Of a stretch of DNA of 64,000 nucleotides, positions 1 to 10,395 are shown in pieces; positions within the stretch are counted from its first letter, which is position 1; each line of letters opens with the position of its first letter. The stretch is from Valencia hispanica (lineage: Eukaryota > Chordata > Actinopteri > Cyprinodontiformes > Valenciidae). The DNA lies in assembly GCA_963556495.2 (NCBI GenBank), contig OY747713.1:31657461-31721460 (forward strand). Direction: 5' to 3'. Made by a program: the position numbers and the translations under genes. The notes beneath the pieces were generated by a model that saw only the letters and a list, made by a program, of their open reading frames with translations, was not told the origin of the DNA and did no database searches.

Positions 1-539
1 CACGGGAATGCTTATTTTATCAACCTGATGGTATGTCCAATAAAATCTTTGACTATTTATGGTAAAGTTGATACCCATCAGTAATAACAAGGTTCTGACA
101 AGTTTAGCCCAACATCCAGTATAACTTGACGTAACCTGGCACAGGTAAAATAGTAACTGCTAACATTTACTGGAGGAAACCCCAGTTGAAAACAGTTTTC
201 ACCAACTGTTCCTGTCATCAAAGCTTTACATTTATGAAAAGAAAAAGGGAACAACAAGTTTACATTCTATCCAACTGATCACAACATCCTTAGTCTCTGT
301 AAGGGAACACTGAATGAAAATGTCAAAAGATATTATCAGTTTTTTCACATGTACAGTGCCTTACACAAGGTGTAATACCTCCTGGACTTTTTTCTATTTG
401 CCACTCAGAGCCAAAAGTTCCAGTATATTTAATTGGGATTTTTTTTTAATAGACCAACACAAAGGAAAGAATAATTCTGAAGTGGAAAAAGGATAGAGCA
501 GTGTCCATTTTTTTAAACAGATAAAAATCCAAGAAGTTT

Positions 540-1500
540 AATATGGATTTGGAGACATGCTCCATACCTCAATATACTCTGTCAAATTACCTTTTGTTAC
601 AATAACAGCCACAATTCTTTTGGGGTATGCCTCTTCCACCTCTGCACATATAGAGATTGGCATTGTTGCCAATTCTTCTTTGCAAAAATAGTGCAAGCTC
701 AGTAAGACTGACAGGATTTGTCAGTCTGACATTAAATTTCAACTCTTGCCACTCTTCTCAATTGGCTTCAAGTCTGAACTTTGATTGGGACATTCTAATA
801 AAAATATGATTGAACTTAAGACTACATCAAATCTGAAAATATGTAATTGCAATACTGCTGGCTTTAACACAGATGACTAAAAACCCACATTTTTCTGACT
901 CTTTTCTCTCATTAGTAAGTCTCCCCACCACTCTCTGAGAGCCAAAACATTTTTAAAAAGCATTAAGACCAGATAGATACAAATACAATACACGCACACA
1001 AAATGTGCATGTGTCAGACTTTAAATGCAGTACTCTACCATACACTGCAACTAAGCAGTACTTTGTGATTCTGATATAACACACACAGACACACACACAC
1101 ACACACACACGCCTTAACTGCAATGGCAATTGAGAATTCATGCTTTATGTAACTCTAATCTAAGTCATTCTGTTAAAGTTTTGGTAGTATGTTTAGGTTG
1201 TTGCCCTGCTGAAGGGAGAAACTCCAATCTGGTCTCAAGTCTTTTGCAACCTCCAACAGTGCCATTTGATTCACCCTGAAGAAAGGCACCCCCACATCAT
1301 GACACTGCCACCCTAATGATTCATCCTGAGGTGGTGTGTTCAGATGTAATATGAAATGGCAATTTTCTACCACATATAGTATTTTGAACCTAGATCCAAA
1401 TAAAAGAACTTTTGGTCTCATCGCATATTTGTCTTTTCTATGCAAAGTACCTTGAATTGCCTTGTTGTTGAAAGTGTGCTATACAAATAAAGTTGCCTTG
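540..1500. mobile_element. Decayed Tc1-like relic with CA repeat and LINE-type tail
   Basis: Phrases typical of dead teleost Tc1-family copies occur at 600-800 (a 'caattggcttcaagtctgaa'-type stretch) and at 1,190-1,420 (antisense of the transposase segment around the [11 protein letters not shown] motif). A CA microsatellite occupies 1,080-1,110. At 1,445-1,500 the phrase 'tgctatacaaataaagttg' matches the 3' tail of a non-LTR retrotransposon. Boundaries are approximate. Confidence 0.45.
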
Positions 1501-4500
1501 CCCATGTTTTCTGTGTCCCTTACATTGCTTGGAGCCAACTAGAATGGGACTTCATACTGGATGTTGTAATTCTGTACGTCTGCCCCTTTGTTTTACTGCC
1601 AAGCACTATTGATGCTACTGTATATCAGAGTTGCCTTGCATTTCTTTGAACAATAATTTCCTTCTTATTTTCCATAAGAAAATATTTGAGGAGGGATGAA
1701 AAAGTATCTCCCCTGAACTGTGTTCACTAATGTTCACCAATAAACCTCTGACGCCTTCACAGAACAACTGTATTTATACAAATATTAAATTCAGCAATGT
1801 TCTACCTTGTGTTGTGTGTCACAAATGTTTGTGGTTGTAAAATAATAACACTTGAAAAGGTTCAGAAAATGTGAAAACCTATATGGGGCACTGCAGGTGA
1901 GTATTTAACAGATGATGCATTATATACAGTACATAAAATAGGGTTATCTTAATGTGTGCACGATATATGCTCTAAGCTTTCAGATAAAGATAGAACAGGA
2001 AGCACAGTGTGGTCAGGTCAATTTGCTCAGAGTATGGGAATTATGAGTAACAGAAACTGTGGTGAGCATCTCGACTCAACTGCTGACTATAAAGCCCATG
2101 CCCTTAGTGGTAAACAGAGCAGCAGATGCTCTTTTAATGCTTCAAACCTTTGATGGCCCATGTGGACACGTTCGCACATAGGTCATACACGCAACAATGA
2201 AATCAACCAACAATAACAACAAAAAAAAAGGTTGATGATTTCCAAAGGTCATCTTGTCAGAGAGCTAACCACAGTTTTAGCTGACAAACATCACAGAAGT
2301 AATTATGAACTTCAAGAACCGGCAGTCGGGTATCAATGGTGAGCATGAAAGTGGTGTTAAAAGTGCCGAGAGAGATTTGGATTTTTAGTGAACAGAATGG
2401 AAGATATTCATGTACAGCTCAGTGCAATATTAATCACAGGGGATGTTATGAATATTTTCAAAAATGAATTTAAAAAGGAGATTTTGTCTTTTGGAACTCT
2501 TAAGAGGAACACCTTTCTTTGGCACTTTAACTTGCTTCTTGAAAGAATCTCTTAGCTATAATTACATGCTATAAACCATTTAGATATGTGGCATTAAACA
2601 TACTTTCTCCTGTTCGACAATAACTGTCTTGAATCCCAGCATCAAGTCTCTCTGATTTCTACAGAGGGTAAAAGAATCTGGGAAAATGTTCCAGTAGATT
2701 CTAATTCAATTAAACACAATTATATTGCTAAAAATCATCCACGGAGCCAACACAGAAACAGACCCCCAGGTCTTTGGCTCTGTCATGTTTCTGAGAAAGT
2801 GACTGTGGTGATTCATATGCCGTGGAGCTGCCCTGGAGTCCCTTTTATTTTCCCACAACTTTTAATTTTTGAAGTAATTTTAAGCTATTTAAAAGATTAT
2901 AAGGCTGGAAAATTGATTTGGAAAGATTCCTTAACAGAAGATTAGATGATTCTGATTTTATACAAACATAAATGATTGGCAGTTAAAGAACAAAAAGCAT
3001 TAAAATAAAAAATAAAAATCTTGAATTCCATTTAACTTATCTCATGGGACAATTACAGAAAATGGCAAAATATTTAAATTATTTTAAAACTACTGAAATC
3101 ATCTGATGTAAAAAAGCATCTGAACTGAGGGTGTAATGACATCTCATGGCACGAGATCCCATGACATTAAAACATGACTGACATTTTGTCAAAGAGAATT
3201 CATGTAGAGCCACCTTGATGCTAAAGCATGAGAGAAGTATCCGGTGGCAGACATCATCTCTATCCGTTTTAGCGGACTTTAGCCATCTAAGCCGACTCAA
3301 AATGAACATTTTCATCTAAAGTGGAATACAACATTGGGGCATTTGGTTTTATTCTCTACAACCAAACATCTATTTTTCTATATCACGTTAGAGGGGTGTT
3401 ACTATACATAAAACTCACAAGACGAGACATGTTACAGAGTTCATGAGAACGAGATGGGACAGAAAATCTATTTTAAAGACAACTTTAAAAATCTAATTTA
3501 TGCTTCAAAAAGGCCTTTATTCTGCAATTTTATTGATTTTGCCACAACCCCAAGAAAGTGATGCCTTTTTGTAATTTATTTTTAACTCTTCAGATCTTAG
3601 GACAGGCCTTCAACTCTGCATGGTCTGCAGTACAACATTTACTATTTCCCAGTTGCTATTGATAGGGTGCGCTGGGATTTATTACACTACAATGAGCGGG
3701 GAGGCCGATTCTCTCTATGGCTCTTGCTCATTCAAATCAAAACAGTTTAAAGCGGGTTTAGGGTATATATTTAAACTGCAGGTGGAGCTCAGAATCAAAC
3801 AGCCATCATCCCAGGATTTGTGCTGACACCGTCAGCTAATGCTGCTCCCTCAGTCTGGGAAACGCGCACAGATGCAAAATGCTTTATCACTCAGACATGC
3901 ATATATAATGCAGGCCATATATACAAACCCCAGGGTTGCAAGAAGCCTAAAAGTAGATTTATATTTTAATACAGCGGTAAAATTTCACACTGAAGAATTT
4001 AGAAATGAATTATCAGCAACCCTGCAGTTAATCATTTGTACAACCCCTTTCTGACAACTGGACAGCACTTAGTTTGTCTCCAATAACAATTTATGAGGTT
4101 GGAGCAGACAGAAAGAATGATCTTCCTTGACCGTTCAGGGTCTTGGGTCCTCCCTTATGCTCTCTTCAACTCATCCCACATTTGTCTTTGAAAGATTTAG
4201 GCCTAGAGATTGAGATGGTCATAAAAAATGTTGATTTAGTTTCTGATGAACAATTTGTGTTGATTTGACAATATGTGTTTGATTATTCCTCTGTTGAAAC
4301 CTTTAAAATCTCAAAAATGTCATGAATGCATGCCTTCTGACAAGGTTCCCAGGGCCTTTGGAAGAAAAAATATTGATCATAATTACAGATCATGCACCGT
4401 ACTTAGAGGACGTGAGGTGTTTTGCCACATATTCATCTTTTCTTTCACCCCAAACCCACCTTCAGTGCTTGTTGCCAAAAATCTTAATCTTAGTTTTATC

Positions 4501-5439
4501 TGGACATCTGGTTCCAGTTAAGGACTCAGTTAAGTAACCTCCACATATTTACGTTTGATTGTCGGACAAAACCAATGCCATTTTTCCCCCACCATGCCAG
4601 AAAAAGATACAAGCTTTAAACTTAAGACAAGAGGCACCATCCGAGACTACTGGAATACTAATTCCCTGTCTTAAGTGGAATGAAGAGACGCACAGAAACA
4701 TTAAACAGAAAGCCTTTAAGTGTCTCTTGGCAGGACAAAACGAGGGTTTTCTTCCTTCTGGTAATTTATTGCAAGAAAGGTCGGAACATGTGTGTGTCTT
4801 TATTAGGAAGAAAGGGGAACGATTGCTATCTACATCTCAGATGAACTTGAAGCATATTTAATCTAAGTGGCTGTCTTTTGCTGTATCTCCTTCATGAGCA
4901 TGAAGAAGACCGAGAAAAAAGGGAGCGATAGAGGACAGCGTGAGCTACATACTAATAAGCTACCCTCATTAACTTTGCTGAGAGGACCAGGAAGACACAC
5001 GCATGCACGGAGGAAACAAAGCCTGGATTCCTGTGACAAAACGTTCAGGAATGTCACGTTTCCTGTTTATCAACCAACATACCACCCCGCAGTAATGCTT
5101 TGAGGAATCTTGACTGTGACCTTAAGAGTATTCTAGCAAAACAGAGGCTCACGGTATTGTGTTGACAGAATGGAATAATAACTTCTAACATTATAAGGTT
5201 GAACTACGATCATGTAAATCTGCATGTACAGACAGGTTTTTGGTGATGATAGCATGCAAGCCGCTGATAAATTGTTGGGATGAACCCCGAGTAGTGACTG
5301 AACAAGTCTGAGATTTTCCACAGATGCTTGGTTAGATTTAGGTCTGGACGGCTATTTTTCTCTTCCACTACACTCCAATTGCATTATTTGCCATCATTTC
5401 AACAGGTAACTTTATGTTTTCTCTCAGTGTTTTGTCTCT

Positions 5440-5990
5440 CTATAGAGGCTACACTGGCATCCTACTCAGCTGTGATGCCTTGATGGAAAGGGCATTGGCT
5501 GGGTTGATGCTCCTAGTAACTGAACTTTATCACTCTCCTCTTATCAACTTTTTACTTTCTCTAATATACAAAGTACTCTTACATCAGTTCTTTTGTTCTT
5601 TCTGTATCTCTGCTCTGTCTTCCCGAACCCCCAGTCGGTCGTGGCAGATGGCCACACGTACTCAGCCAGGTTCTGCTGGAGGTTTCTTCCTGTTAAAGGG
5701 GAGTTTTTTCTCCCCACTGTCGCTACATGCTTGCTCATTATGAGAGATTGCTGTGAAGTCAACGACAACGCAGACGACAGTCTACTATCACTACATGTTC
5801 GTCCAGGAGGAGTGAATGCTGCGAGTCAATGACTCGATGCAATCTGCTGGGTTTCCTTAGATATAAAACTTTTAAATTGATTTGAATACATGTATGATTG
5901 AATTGAAATGACTTTTCCTGTGAAGTACCTTGAGATGACATGGGTTGGGAATTGGCGCTATATAAATAAACTGAATTTACTCTGAATACG
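5440..5990 (+). repeat. Teleost LINE 3'-end repeat
   Basis: Contains the widespread teleost phrases for a LINE 3'UTR: a 'gtggcagatggcc' block, 'ggtttcttcctgttaaaggg', 'ctgtcgctacatg', and a 3' end 'gcgctatataaataaactg' at 5,955-5,975. It is the same repeat family as 6,460-6,715, which lies in the opposite orientation. Confidence 0.6.
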
Positions 5991-5999
5991 CCATCTGGA

Positions 6000-6430
6000 C
6001 ACAAATATATTTTACATAAATCATTCCATTGTAGCACTAGCTGTATGCTTAGGCATCGTTTTCTTGCTGGAAGGTGAACCTCTGCTCCAGTCAGGTCTTT
6101 TGCAGCTTCTAACAGGTTTTCTTCCAGGATTGCCCTGTATTTGGCTCTATCTATATCCCATCAATTCTGACATCAGAATTAATGGAATGCATTGGTGCTA
6201 CAACCACCATGCTTCACAATAGTGTGTTCGGAGCGTTTTTCATGTAAGCCAAAAAGTTTACATTTGATCTCATCTGAGGAGTGCACCATTTTCTACATAT
6301 TTGCAGTGCCCCCTACATGGTTTGTGACAAACAACACATGGGACTTCTTATTAGCTTTCATTTCAGTAATTCAACTGAGCCATTTTGGCTAAACACATCC
6401 ACCAAACACGTGATTGTGCATCAATGCAAA
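6000..6430 (-). mobile_element. Tc1-like transposase relic
   Basis: Read on the minus strand, the segment carries degraded Tc1 transposase phrases: the region before the first catalytic aspartate, the 'ggtggtggcagcatcatg'-type block (seen here as its complement near 6,200), and the 'agcaggttcaccttcc'-type block near 6,070. No open frame survives. Confidence 0.5.
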
Positions 6431-6459
6431 TGAAGTAGGTAAAGCATGAAGTGTGTTTT

Positions 6460-6715
6460 GGTTCAATTCAATTTATTTATATAGCTCCAATTCACAACAC
6501 ACGTTATCTCAAGGCACTTTACAACAAAAATCCTTTAAATTCAATCATATATGCATTCCAATTAATCCTTCGGTTCATTATTCCAATCTGTTTAAAAGTT
6601 ATCCAAGTAAACACAGCAGATTGCATCGAGTCACTGACTTGCAGCATTCACTCCTCCTGAACGAACATGTAGCGACAGTAGACAGTCCCCTGCGTTGTGT
6701 CACTGACTTCAGAAC
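6460..6715 (-). repeat. Teleost LINE 3'-end repeat, inverted copy
   Basis: Reverse-oriented partial copy of the repeat at 5,440-5,990. It starts with the complement of the 'gctatataaataaattga' tail at 6,465-6,485 and continues to a block matching 'gcatcgagtcactgac' at 6,625 and the complement of the 'ctgtcgctacatg' block near 6,670. Confidence 0.6.
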
Positions 6716-7142
6716 AATCCCCGATCAGCCGGTCCTTTGTGCATCATCACAGTGCTACTCTAAAGCCGTTAAACATCAAGCATGACACTGAATATCAAAA
6801 GCCAGCGCCTCACCGGTAGTCGTTTTAACACCATTTTTGACTTTGTGTAAGGCTCCAGAAACTTCAGTTGTTCTCAGACTGTTCGTGTTATGAGCTGGCT
6901 GCAGCAGTGGAGTATCTACAAGAGCAAGCCCGTGTGTGGGCAAGGTGGGTGAGAAACATTTGTCTGATTTTATGTGCATGCATGTGTATGTGTTCCAGCG
7001 AAAGTGATTTGTCACCACCACCTGCTCACGGCCTAATAGCAATATTGCGAGACAAACTGTACAAGGAAATTGGCCAACGAGCCCTGCTTCCGGTCTTGCT
7101 GAGTCAGGGCCAATCACTCAGAGACACACACGTTATATATAA

Positions 7143-7191
7143 AAAAAGACGTGTCTCCATGTCTGATTTCGGGTCGCAGAAGAAAAGCGAC

Positions 7192-7193
<2 letters not shown>
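7143..7193 (+). repeat. 51-bp inverted copy of the plcl2 start-codon region
   Basis: This stretch is the reverse complement of 9,084-9,134, with one mismatch in 51 bases; 43 bases (7,151-7,193 against 9,084-9,126) match exactly. The matched part contains the plcl2 ATG and the following codons for SDFGSQKKSDV. It is not a gene copy: the frame runs straight into a microsatellite. Confidence 0.9.

Positions 7194-7280
<87 letters not shown>
7192..7280. repeat. Compound palindromic microsatellite (GT)n(TA)n(CA)n
   Basis: A run of GT, then about 20 TA units, then about 20 CA units. Such an array is self-complementary about its centre. It directly abuts the copied plcl2 fragment. Confidence 0.95.
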
Positions 7281-7284
<4 letters not shown>

Positions 7285-7741
7285 GAGGGAGAAGCAGAGA
7301 GACGGCATGTTCAAATAATCTTGTCCTTGCAGGCAGCAGCTCTGCAGACAAGCTACAGCTGGAGATCCATACAAGACCTCCCACATGCCCCTTGGGGGGC
7401 AAAAACCATAAAGAAGGCAAAGTCATGGAATGAGGTATCGATTAGTTGGATATTGATATGGCAATACATTAAAGGTTAATATCCTTCAAAATCAAAGGTA
7501 TGTGAAGAATGTAGATATTTATGTTAAAGTAAACTTGACATCCATTTACTTGCAACTCCAGGGACTAGGACTAATTGAAAGGGTATTTAACGGTGAGCCA
7601 AAGAGGGCAAATATAATTGAATATGTCATTTCAATCAAAGCTTATTGCTGATGATTTCACTTTCACTTCCTCAACTTCTTTTATCACCTGAATCAGTGCT
7701 TATGAGTGTCAATACCTGCCATCTAATGGTAAAATACAATG

Positions 7742-8331
7742 TCCTACAAAAGCACTTACACCCCTTAAACCTTTTTAAACGTGTTTACATTACAACCACT
7801 AACTTCCATGTATTTTAAAGAAGTAGTACAAAGTTAAATTGAAGCATTCATGGTTTTGTACTCAACGCCCCTAAATCAATACCTTGATGACCCACATTTT
7901 CAACTTGCAGTAACTGCAACTCATCAAGAGAGTGAACATGCTGCCTATTCTTCTTTGCAAAAGTACATCAACCTCATTTCAGTTAGATATATAGTGAACA
8001 GCAAGTTCGAATTCTTGTGACAGATATGTAAATTATTATTATGGTCTCATCTAAGCAGAATTTCAGAGCACATTTTGATGCGCTTGCTATGTCCCCCATG
8101 GTTTGTGGCAAATAGTATAGAGGCAATATGACTTTCTTTTAACACGTTTTTTCACAGGTCTATTTTGCTTATTAGGCACGCTAAACAGGCATTTAGTGGC
8201 TAAATGCCCAACTCTTCAGATTTGTATTTATTTAAAAAAAGAACTGTGCACTATTTAATGTTGGCCTGTCACAAAATCCCAATGAAACATATTGACGTCA
8301 GTGGTTGAGAGTAAACACTTTTGCAAGGCAT
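7742..8331 (+). mobile_element. Non-autonomous Tc1-like element, degraded
   Basis: The ends resemble Tc1-family termini: left 'cctacaaaagcacttacacc' and right 'acacttttgcaaggcattgg'. The interior carries remnants of the transposase region (a 'gtccccatggtttgtggc'-like phrase near 8,090). No coding capacity remains. Confidence 0.55.
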
Positions 8332-8659
8332 TGGGGAATCCTTTCAGCACAACTTTGCAACCTTAGGTACATTTTGCTTTTAAAATGATATACTTCACCT
8401 TATAAGAAGATGATAATTCATTGTTTTCCTCATTTAGCATGATATTGTTTTACCTGTTGAGCAGAATGTTGTTAAGAGCAGCTGATACATGTGCAAAGAT
8501 GGTGTGACTGATTATTCTTCTGTTTGACATGACAGCAGACCTTTTCACTGAGCAACAACAGTAGTGGTTAATTATCAGGATGGATGAAAGGTGTATTTGT
8601 GTGCATAAACACATCTGTCTAATATTACTCAAACGTCTTTCTAAACTATAGTTTTCATG

Positions 8660-8674
8660 CCCCCCCCCCCCCCC
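8660..8674. repeat. Poly-C tract, 15 bases
   Basis: Uninterrupted C run on the plus strand in plcl2 intron 1, about 180 bases from the exon 1 donor. Confidence 0.95.
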
Positions 8675-8854
8675 TTTGGATGAACACAACCTTCTTGCAG
8701 GGTCTCTCTTAAAGATGTAACTCTTGATCTCCGATGAATCCAATTTTAGGTGACATGCCATGCAGGTTATCTGAATCTTTTCAGGACGGGTCTGTGTTTT
8801 TCCATAAACATTTGTGCATTGAAGACCATGTTTCCTCCTAAAGTGATAACCAAC

Positions 8855-9118
8855 CTTGATCAGACTGCTGCGTCGAGGGATCGCTGATTTGGGGGCTAAC
8901 TCCGAGCCCGTGTTCTCCCATGTCGGTGATTCGCAGCTGGATTCGTTCTGGGCTCTTTTGACGGAGTCCGACGCGCTGCAGCTTCCGTTTGACACGGGTT
9001 CTCCTCCTCGGTGCGCCTCCACGCTCATCCCGGCGCTGGCCCCGCCGCACGCTGCTCTCCAGCCTGCAGCAACCGGTGGGCCGACGTCGCTTTTCTTCTG
9101 CGACCCGAAATCAGACAT
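8855..9118 (-). CDS. plcl2: plcl2, coding exon 1 (partial gene)
   Basis: First coding exon (88 codons) of a phospholipase C-like, catalytically inactive protein of the PLCL/PRIP family, which scaffolds PP1, PP2A and inositol phosphates. The exon reads from ATG at 9118-9116 to a donor AAG|GTTGGT after codon 88. The family signature is the motif PRRSSLIK at the exon end, matching PRRSSIIK at the same exon border in human PLCL1/PLCL2 (serine kinase site near the PP1-binding segment); a GG-PVSNGSCS stretch resembles the PLCL2 rather than the PLCL1 N terminus. The rest of the protein (PH, EF-hand, X/Y and C2 domains) must lie left of position 1. The start context is weak; a later Met (MSVEAH) is the alternative start. 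Human PLCL2 neighbours DAZL in the matching orientation, which supports plcl2 over plcl1. Confidence 0.8.
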
Positions 9119-9319
9119 GGAGACACTTCTTTTTCCCTCTTGGTTTTGTCGTTTCTCATTCAAGGCAATGGGGATCCTTACGCAGCCGCTTCGCACACTG
9201 ACGCAGGCGTGCCATCGTGTGAAGTGAACGATCGCCGACGGTGTAGCACCAGAACAGGAAACTTCACTTTCTCTCCCCCCTCTGTCTGTCTGTCCGTCTA
9301 TCTGTCTGTTTCTCTCTCG

Positions 9320-9358
<39 letters not shown>

Positions 9359-9560
9359 ACTAAAAGGGGGAAGGCGACAGTTAACAGCAAAAAGCGACAC
9401 ACCTTCCAGTCCGTCACCGTCAACATTCCTCACATCTCCGTCACAGCTGGATGTGCGCCTGCGTAAAGAGAATTTAAACACAGCTCGGGGCTGATCTGCT
9501 CCTTTCTCCAGCTGGGCGTTAAAAACCCTCAACGCTGTCTGAAGCGTGAAGAGGATGTTG
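9119..9560 (-). promoter_or_regulatory. plcl2: plcl2 5'UTR and promoter region, CpG-containing
   Basis: Sequence upstream of the plcl2 ATG. It is richer in CpG than its surroundings, from inside exon 1 to about 9,480, as expected for a vertebrate housekeeping-type promoter. It contains a pyrimidine tract (TCTG then TC repeats, 9,281-9,357) that would be a GA tract in the 5'UTR. The transcription start was not located. Confidence 0.5.
9281..9357. repeat. (TCTG)n(TC)n microsatellite
   Basis: Pure pyrimidine simple repeat in the plcl2 5' region; it would be transcribed as a GA tract. Confidence 0.9.
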
Positions 9561-10308
9561 ATGACTTTTGCAATTCGCTTTTCTCCACTGCTTTGCAGTC
9601 AGACTTAATTGCATAATATTCAGACTGTCTAAGGGTGGGAGAAAGCTCATGATTTGTCACCATGCTGCTGATGAGAGAGTTTTCCTTTTACTTCACTCTG
9701 GCTGTTTTTTTAATGTTTTATTTCTGAAAAGTATACTTTTTATTGATCTATAAATAAGGGAAAAAAACAGAAATGGGGGCCACGAGAGCATCTCAATAAA
9801 TTAAAAGTTCATGGAACAATTTATTTCTGTAACTCAAAAATAAATAAACACAATCTATATATTCGCTGTACACTGAGTTAGCAGTGGTTCTTGCATAAAT
9901 AGCAACACAGGGAGGACTTCCTTCTGCCCCTTACCAAAAAACAAGGAAAATGCTTTTTTAAGTTTAACAATGAGTGTTGGCACTGTTGTCATGTAGAAGA
10001 AGGTCCGGGGTTTTAAATTCCTGGATCTGGACTTTGCATGTATTCCTCTGGGAGAAATTTCATCCATCCATCCATAGTGACTGGAGACTAAGGTTGGACA
10101 TAAAAATTCTTGGGCTAAAAATAAGTTAAGAAATTAGAAATAACTCAAGACTTTTGCAGGAAATATACATCTGGGAATATTTTTTACCCATTGTTTTTGC
10201 AGTGAATGAAAATAAACTAATAGCTCTTGGCCCCTACTGGAATGCAAGATTGTTGATTTTACTTTAGAATTACAATGAGGTTTGTATAGTCCACTGCTTG
10301 GACATTAG

Positions 10309-10309
<1 letters not shown>

Positions 10310-10360
<51 letters not shown>

Positions 10361-10395
10361 AGGGGGGGGGGGGGGGATGGGGGGGGGTGGGGGTA
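10310..10395. repeat. (GT)n microsatellite followed by interrupted poly-G
   Basis: About 25 GT units run to 10,359, followed by G runs of 16, 9 and 5 bases broken by single A or T residues. The G part could form a quadruplex. Confidence 0.95.

Larger units (their letters stand above)
1..8854 (-). other. plcl2: plcl2 intron 1 (partial)
   Basis: Non-coding sequence between the plcl2 exon 1 donor and exon 2, which is outside the window. I recognise only decayed repeats here, listed separately. The stretches 1-540, 1,500-5,260, 6,780-7,140, 7,281-7,740 and 8,332-8,659 show nothing I can identify. Short open frames in these parts have no family resemblance. Confidence 0.7.

Noticed and set aside
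953..1141. Open frames made of CV, HT or YI repeats (also near 7,200 and 10,300)
   Set aside because: They are translations of dinucleotide repeats.
6868..7479. A 203-codon open frame on the plus strand containing MSDFGSQKKSD
   Set aside because: Much of it is translated microsatellite, and the recognisable part is the inverted fragment of plcl2 exon 1. It has no splice or promoter context.
8450..8854. Reading through the plcl2 exon 1 donor as one longer protein
   Set aside because: After PRRSSLIK the family sequence stops and a GT donor begins; the following residues match nothing in PLCL proteins.
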